Source: Pestalotiopsis fici W106-1
Taxonomy: Eukaryota; Ascomycota; Sordariomycetes; Amphisphaeriales; Sporocadaceae
Assembly: GCF_000516985.1 (NCBI RefSeq)
Contig: NW_006917099.1
Location: forward strand, 1,318,685 to 1,382,684
Direction: 5' to 3'
DNA length: 64,000 nucleotides
Under the pieces are notes generated by a model that saw only the letters and a list, made by a program, of their open reading frames with translations, was not told where the DNA came from and searched no databases. Of the stretch, positions 58,433 to 64,000 are shown piece after piece. The translations under genes and the position numbers were made by a program. Within the stretch, counting starts at the first letter, position 1, and each line of letters begins with the position of its first letter.

Positions 58433-58978
58433 CAAGGGCAATTGCCTAATCGTTTGCAAGACAGAATGCTTCGGCCGGATCAGCTCATTGCAAGATTATG
58501 CCGGGCCAAACACCTTTGTCGGCGTGCTTTTGAAGGCACAAGACCATATCTCTGCGCGTCCGAGAGCCCGATAAAGACTAGCGCCAAGATGTCTAGCCTT
58601 AGGGTCGGTATGGTTGGCCATATATAGTATAGGTAGCATGCTATAATTCTAATGATCTCCACAATCCAAACAGACACTGGACAGGTGACGAAGACTGTCC
58701 TAAAGGACCAAGAGCAAACTTGTATATCATGTGTGCACGAATTCGCTGGGCAATAGTTTGTGTAGATGCATATTTCTCTGCACCAAGTCAGACAGAAAAA
58801 GTCATGGTCCAGTTTCAGTTTGATCTTTTACTATCCCCAGTATAAACTTTCGTGAGGCGCAGGGGGGATGGAATCAAAGCATTGATAAAGGTAGACCTGC
58901 CTCCCACGTGAGAGTATGGTTTATATCTGTCGCTATTCTTACATGCCCAATCTAATAATAATCCTACAGACAAATTGT
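58433..58978. other. Intergenic region between the two carboxypeptidase genes
   Basis: About 546 bp, no gene seen. It holds the promoter of copy 1 and the 3' flank of copy 2. Confidence 0.5.
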
Positions 58979-60808
58979 CTAAGCCTGCACAGGAACTCCA
59001 CCCTGAATCCATTGCTTCATGATATGTAGAGACGACTCTGGCTCATCTCTATCAATCAAGTGACCGGTTTGATCAAATGAGACAAACCATAGCCGACTGT
59101 ACCCCCTGCGCCAGCCGCCGCGGACCATATCTCCGTCTGTCCCTCTGTAGTACCACGGCTCCGGGCGCGACGCGCGGAACTGGGCTTGCCCCCACCAGTG
59201 AAATGCTTCAAAGCCTCTGATTGCTCCTTCAATCGGGCTGTCAACAGCAAAGTTAGCAAGATTTCTTCCCGACCTTGTTCAAGCTAGATGCATACTAGCT
59301 TCTTGCTACAGGTAGGATTTCGGGAGCTTACGTGTCGGGGTCAAGGTAACCTCCACGCCCAAGTATACGAACACTGGTATTCTTGAGCAAATACTCGTAC
59401 TTGCTGCTGGTGGGAAGCCAGACGGAACCGTGCATGGCCATGTATATGTTTACTTCCATATCCATACCGACAAACGGAACAAGGTGATTCTTGGCAAAGC
59501 CGAGCTTCTTCTGTATCTCTGTGTTATTCATATATGTCTCGATAGCCTTCATTCGAGGGTCACAGGTGGGGAACCCAGCGCAAGGCTTTTCCACTGCATG
59601 GAAATCAGTCAGTCATTAGCCAGTAATTGCGTCCATTCATACCAATAGCAAGTCATGGTGGGATTCTGATGGGAGATCAGTGATACATACAGTGTACAAT
59701 ATTCTTTTCGGGAGGAACCCAGAACTGGAGTATGGGCGCGCACGCCGCCGCCATGGCCCAGCAATGCTCGTCGCCGGTTGTTTGCCTACACGAAACCGCC
59801 GCCGTCTCACACGTTGGAACGGCCGCAGCCATTATGGCACACTCTGTTCTGTTGAGATATTGGTGGTCTCTCCCACACAATACGTCGTAATATGCTGGGG
59901 CGGAATAGGAAATATCGGCAAAGCTACTCGACGCCACCAAGGATTCTAGGCTCAAGTCGGGCTGCGGCCCTCCGGTCTCCGGATTCGCAAGGGCATAGGC
60001 CAGCGAGATGGCTTGTATTCCGCCGTATGACTCTCCAGAAATATGGAATCCGCGTCCACGGAGCTCGGGAAATGCTTCGGAAACAAAAGTAGAGAGGAAA
60101 TATTTCAAGTCGAGCGTGACATCGTCAATCGTTTTCGGGCGGTGGACCGGCTTCGAGTTGGATTTGGAAAAGCCGACCCCGGCAATTTCGCTCAACAGGA
60201 AAAGAGGATTTAGTATAAGGAGTGAAAAGTCTGGGGACAAAAGTACCAGATGACTCACTCCACGTACACCACGTTAAACTCACTCGTCCAGGAGTGAGGT
60301 GAGTTGACCGTCGCAGTTCCGTCGTCATTGATGGTGCAGGGCCCGCCGCCATTTAGCAAAGGCACAGTACATGCCTCTCCAGGACCGCTGTGGATTGTTA
60401 GATGATCTTCTCATTCTTGATTGCAGGGTATTCTCTTACCCAGTCAGCCATATCAGCAATGGTGCCCTTTCTGCAAACTGCTGACTTTCAAAATACCCTA
60501 TCAGATTGTCGAACATTTAGTCTTGGACTGTAGAAAGCAAGAAAGATCTCGATAGTGATTGGGATCAACGTACAGTAGAAGAGTTCATTTCCGTGGGTGA
60601 CTTCAATCTTGCCCGTCCACTGCCGCGATCCCGCGGCACAAACACTGTCGTCTTGCTCCACCTTGGTGAATCTGTTGGGTACTGCATTATTTTCACCCAA
60701 ACCAGTTGCATCATGGGGTGTCAAGATGGACTGGGTTGTTGCGTGCTGCACATTGGAGATCCTCTGTTGCGGGACGGCCAGCAACGTACGGAGCAGCAAA
60801 GACAGCAT
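58979..60808 (-). CDS. Secreted serine carboxypeptidase (S10), copy 2
   Basis: Six exons (60808-60574, 60497-60440, 60387-60259, 60190-59691, 59593-59332, 59237-58979) join to about 480 residues. The signal peptide MLSLLLRTLLAVPQQ precedes the mature start. Motifs: LLIWLTGGPGEACT (with GEAC in place of the usual GSSS), VVYVDEIAGVGFS, nucleophile GESYGGIQAISLAY, probable Asp in LGRGGYLDPDTP and His in DQTGHLIDRDEPES. The Asp segment is much altered from the common GDxD form and from copy 1, so substrate preference probably differs, or activity may be reduced. A fragment of this gene's 5' end is duplicated near 51.4 kb. Confidence 0.88.
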
Positions 60809-61502
60809 CTCGGCTGGCCGTGCACGGAGCGAGCGACTGATGCAATACCGTCACAGAACGGCCGAGAGAGGAATGGGTGAAGCTGTATCTTACCTCAACG
60901 GCTAGTCGGAGGAATATATTATGGCCTTGCTATCGAGGTGCTCTTTGTAATACTCGAGGTTCTATAGTCTTTCGTAAATCTATATCGAGTGGCTGTACAG
61001 GTTTGCATAAGTTCCTAAATAACTTGGTTAGAGGAGTTAAAACCATAGGCTCTAAGATATTCTCACCAGAACCATAGTAACTAACGTCAATATCAAGCCG
61101 ACGCTAGTCATGAAAAGGATAAAGAGAATTATTTTATTTCGCCAGTAGGGCCTCCAAGTAGTATGTTAGTGGCTAGGGCCGTTCTCTTGCCTAAAGAGGC
61201 AATTAGGTGCGCCTACCAGCCAGTGCTGTGATTGGCTAATCAGACATGTCTCATGCTGTGTCGTTGCTGGCAATTCGGAAGATGCGGTAACTCTGCTCAT
61301 CTCGGCCCCTTTGAAATATGCCCAGTGGGCGCTGCGACCCAGGATTCCCGAATACCAGACTCTCTTCCTACTGACCCATAACCAAGCTTTTCCATCTTCA
61401 AGGAAGCCGCCTGCAAAACTTCTCAAACCTCGCCGCTTAGTCCAAGATTCGCAAGAACTTTTTCTATCTACAAGGAACCAACTACAACCCCCTTTGGTAA
61501 TC
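60809..61502. promoter_or_regulatory. Divergent intergenic region between carboxypeptidase and RidA genes
   Basis: 694 bp between start codons at 60808 (minus) and 61503 (plus). The half nearest the carboxypeptidase is partly copied at about 51.4 kb. No ORF is supported. Confidence 0.45.
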
Positions 61503-62118
61503 ATGTCTGCCACGGTAGTCTTCGCGGACAAAGCACCCAAACCACTCCCACAGTTCTCTCAGGCTGTGGTATACAACGGCATCATCTACATCTCTGGGAA
61601 TATTGGCCTTGACGCCGTGACCTGGAAGCTGGTGGACGGCGGAGTAAAAGAGCAGACGGTAAGTATATATCCTTTTCCCTTTTTCTTTTCTCTCTCACTA
61701 TTTTCTTTTCTCTTTTACTCTCTTCCGCTTTTTCTTTCTCCCACTGATCGTGTGACGCGGTCACAGCGACAAGCACTTCGCAATATAGCCAGTATCCTAG
61801 AGGCATCCCAAAGCGACTGGAGGGAGGTGCTCAAAGTCAACATATTCTTGACTGAAATGTCGAATTTCGCGGCAATGAATGAAGCATGGGACGAGGTCTT
61901 TACCGCGGATTATAAACCTGTAAGCAATTGACTGATACCTGCCACCGAAAAGTAAGGTTGGCTATAAAGTCCAACGACGTTTTCAGAGTCTCTTGATGCA
62001 TTTTTGGATTTGTAATGGGCTGATTATGTTGAAACAGTGTCGCACCTGTGTTGCCGTGAAAGAATTGCCGTTCAGTGCATTAGTGGAGATTGAGTGCACC
62101 GCAATCTCAAGATCTTAG
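61503..62118 (+). CDS. RidA/YjgF/UK114-family protein
   Basis: Three exons (61503-61658, 61767-61919, 62038-62118) join in phase to 129 residues, the usual length for the family. Motifs match RidA: PQFSQAVVYNGIIYISGNIG, LRNIASILEASQSDWREVLK, VNIFLTEMSNFAAMNEAWDE and the C-terminal signature CRTCVAVKELPFSALVEIEC, which contains the conserved Arg that binds carboxylates. RidA enzymes hydrolyse reactive enamine/imine intermediates of amino-acid metabolism, and relatives occur in catabolic clusters. It is convergent with the MFS gene that follows. Confidence 0.9.
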
Positions 62119-62310
62119 CAGAGAGTATTCCACGTAGAACTAGAGAAAGAATTCATATAGAGGAATCATTTACTATCGAGCGAGGCAAAGCGATATGAAC
62201 ATAGTGGTAACAATCCATTGCACATAAGCTTAACACATACTACATATAGTCGCTGAGATCCTTGACTCATCTCCCTTTACTGCCTTCCGGTGATATCTGG
62301 GAGATGGCAT

Positions 62311-64000
62311 TCACAAAGGGATGGTTCCTGATTTCTCCTCATGTGTTTCCTCCGCCACTACAAGAATACGCTCATCGCTACGTATCGATTATCAGCATTA
62401 ACCAGAGTTTATTCGAATGAGATCGACTCACGAGAGCTTGGTATTGGGTAAGAGGAAGCAAAGTGCAAACATTGGCAGCGAGGTTGCCACTGCAGCAATC
62501 ACCATGTACCTCATGACATCGCCGTACTAGATGTAAACCAACATTAGTGATCAATCTCCCATGACAGGAATATGCACCGAATACTTACCGCCTCACTAAT
62601 GGCTAAGCGCTCAGCAGTGCCCCATTCTGGAACCACACCCAGGAGAGAGCTGTAGATTCCTTCCACATAAGCCTCGTTTGTGCCTGCGGGCATATACTTC
62701 CACAAGGCCGACTCAAAAACATTGTTGTATATGGCGCCGGCGACGGTAATACCAATGGCTGCCCCGGTGAAGCGGAAAAGCTGCACTACACCAGTCACTT
62801 GTCCTAGTTGAGATCGCGGAACCACAAACTGGACGGCGGGAAGAAGAAGCGCTTCCATGACTCCAGAGCCGACTCCTTGAATGACTTGGACACCGAAAAT
62901 CTCGCCAAGACTATTATCAGCACCACGTAGCCGTACCATGACGCCGTAGCCGATCGTCCGAATGATGCATCCGCCGACAACAATCCACTTGTATTGCTTG
63001 ATTTTAAAGACGACCAGACCAACAATTATCATGGTGCCACATTGAACGACATTTTGCAGGAAGAGAAGAAGGTTCGCCTGGCTAATGTCCATGTTCCGCG
63101 CTGTTATACCCCAAGAATACAAGTAGGTGTGAGATATATTGACGGCAAAATAATCCAGAGCACCGATCACGGCAACAAGAGCAATCGTCTTATTGCGGAA
63201 AAATGATGGTGCTAGAATAGGATGGGCCGCGATCCAGTTTTCCCATCCAAACAGAGCAAGTAGGGAGATGCCACCGACCACAAGCATGGCAATGATGAAG
63301 TGTGTTTGGAATGTGGCGAGCCCCGTGCCAGCCAGAGTGATGGGCAAAAGCGTAAGGCCAAAGCCAGCAATGATGAGCACATTGCCAACAATGTCAATCT
63401 GAGAGAGAAATTCAACAAGCCCCAAGGTTTTATGTGTCCCAGCTTGAGAGCTCCTTTTCCTGTGCTCCAGGTAGAACAGAGTGGCTATCAAGCAAACCCC
63501 GGACGTGGGGTATAGAATGTCGAAAATACCAAAGCCCCATCGCCAGGTGAGGTCGGTCAAAACACGCTCGGCAAGTTGAGACGAGATGAACGGCGTAATT
63601 ATGTTGGGAAGATAGAACATGGCGATGCCCAGAGTTCGGGATCTGGTGCTCGTGTAGTGGGACATGACAAGTTGTCCCAGTACGAGCAAGCCAAATGTGC
63701 CCACCGAGCTCAAGACCAAGCCAGCAGCCAGCATACCGATGGACCTTGATGCAGCAAGCACGGCGTAGGCGATTGTGATGCACAGTGTGCACATGGCAAA
63801 CGGCCACCCCAACCCCAAAATATCGCTCATCTTGGTCAGAGGTGTCTGGACCACCAGGCAGACTATTATCGAGGATGCGGAGAGGGTACCGTACAGCGAG
63901 TATCCATTGAATTCAGACGCCGCGTATTGTTGGTATGTAGCTGATGTACTGTTGTCTAGGAAACTGCTTTTGGTTAGCTGTGTCATTTCGGCAATGAATA
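62311..64000 (-). CDS. MFS transporter, siderophore-transporter-like (5' end beyond window)
   Basis: Exons: from the window edge to 62589, 62526-62432 and 62377-62311, ending ...EEKSGTIPL. The visible part (about 530 residues) has around a dozen hydrophobic segments. YQQYAASEFNGYSLYGTLSA, TPLTKMSDILG, LNLL-like helices and the late PEWGTAERLAISEA loop resemble fungal MirB/Sit1-type siderophore-iron transporters (14 TMS, H+ symport). Those proteins have a further N-terminal helix ending near LEAQTTY, so the real start probably lies past 64000; ATG 63986 would give a truncated protein. The substrate could be another small molecule. Confidence 0.85.

Overview
The window looks like nuclear DNA of a filamentous ascomycete (Pezizomycotina). 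Short GT-AG introns with CTAAC/CTGAC-like branch sites interrupt most genes, and the families are typical of this group: Zn2Cys6 regulators, DUF7580, subgroup-C GH18 chitinase, LysM secretory proteins, S10 carboxypeptidases and ABC-C transporters. A 15.7 kb block is degraded to extreme AT content in the manner of repeat-induced point mutation (RIP). The gene set would suit a hypocrealean fungus, but I cannot fix the genus from sequence alone.

Layout. 0-12.5 kb is an accessory region: a decayed fungal regulator (0.5-2.2 kb), a secreted bicovalent-FAD oxidoreductase, an ankyrin-like protein, an F-box protein with a chitinase tail pseudogene directly behind it, and a DUF7580 protein divergent from the 5' part of a C2H2/TPR gene. 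12.541-28.195 kb is a RIP-degraded insertion containing a nested Ty1/copia retrotransposon with 223-bp LTRs. It is bounded by an exact 9-bp direct repeat. Joining the flanks across one copy restores one open frame, so the element sits inside the C2H2/TPR gene, whose 3' part continues to 30.3 kb.

30.6-45.0 kb is a chitin-directed secretome locus: a very large CBM18/GH18 subgroup-C chitinase, a divergent secreted protein rich in dibasic sites, an ankyrin protein, and two five-LysM proteins. The architecture recalls yeast killer-toxin uptake proteins, with chitin binding and chitinase activity plus neighbouring secreted candidates. 45.6-64 kb carries an ABC-C exporter, a Zn2Cys6 regulator, an ochratoxinase-like amidohydrolase, two tandem S10 carboxypeptidases, a RidA-family protein and the 3' part of an MFS (siderophore-transporter-like) gene. 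This could be a catabolic or detoxification group, but no backbone biosynthetic enzyme is visible.

How the genes may work together (inference): the chitinase, LysM proteins and dibasic-site protein could form a secreted attack or defence set at chitinous walls, while the regulator, ABC and MFS transporters and hydrolases to the right could handle imported or toxic compounds. Exon boundaries come from reading splice signals and frame by eye; the weak ones are flagged. No tRNA, rRNA or CRISPR array was recognised.
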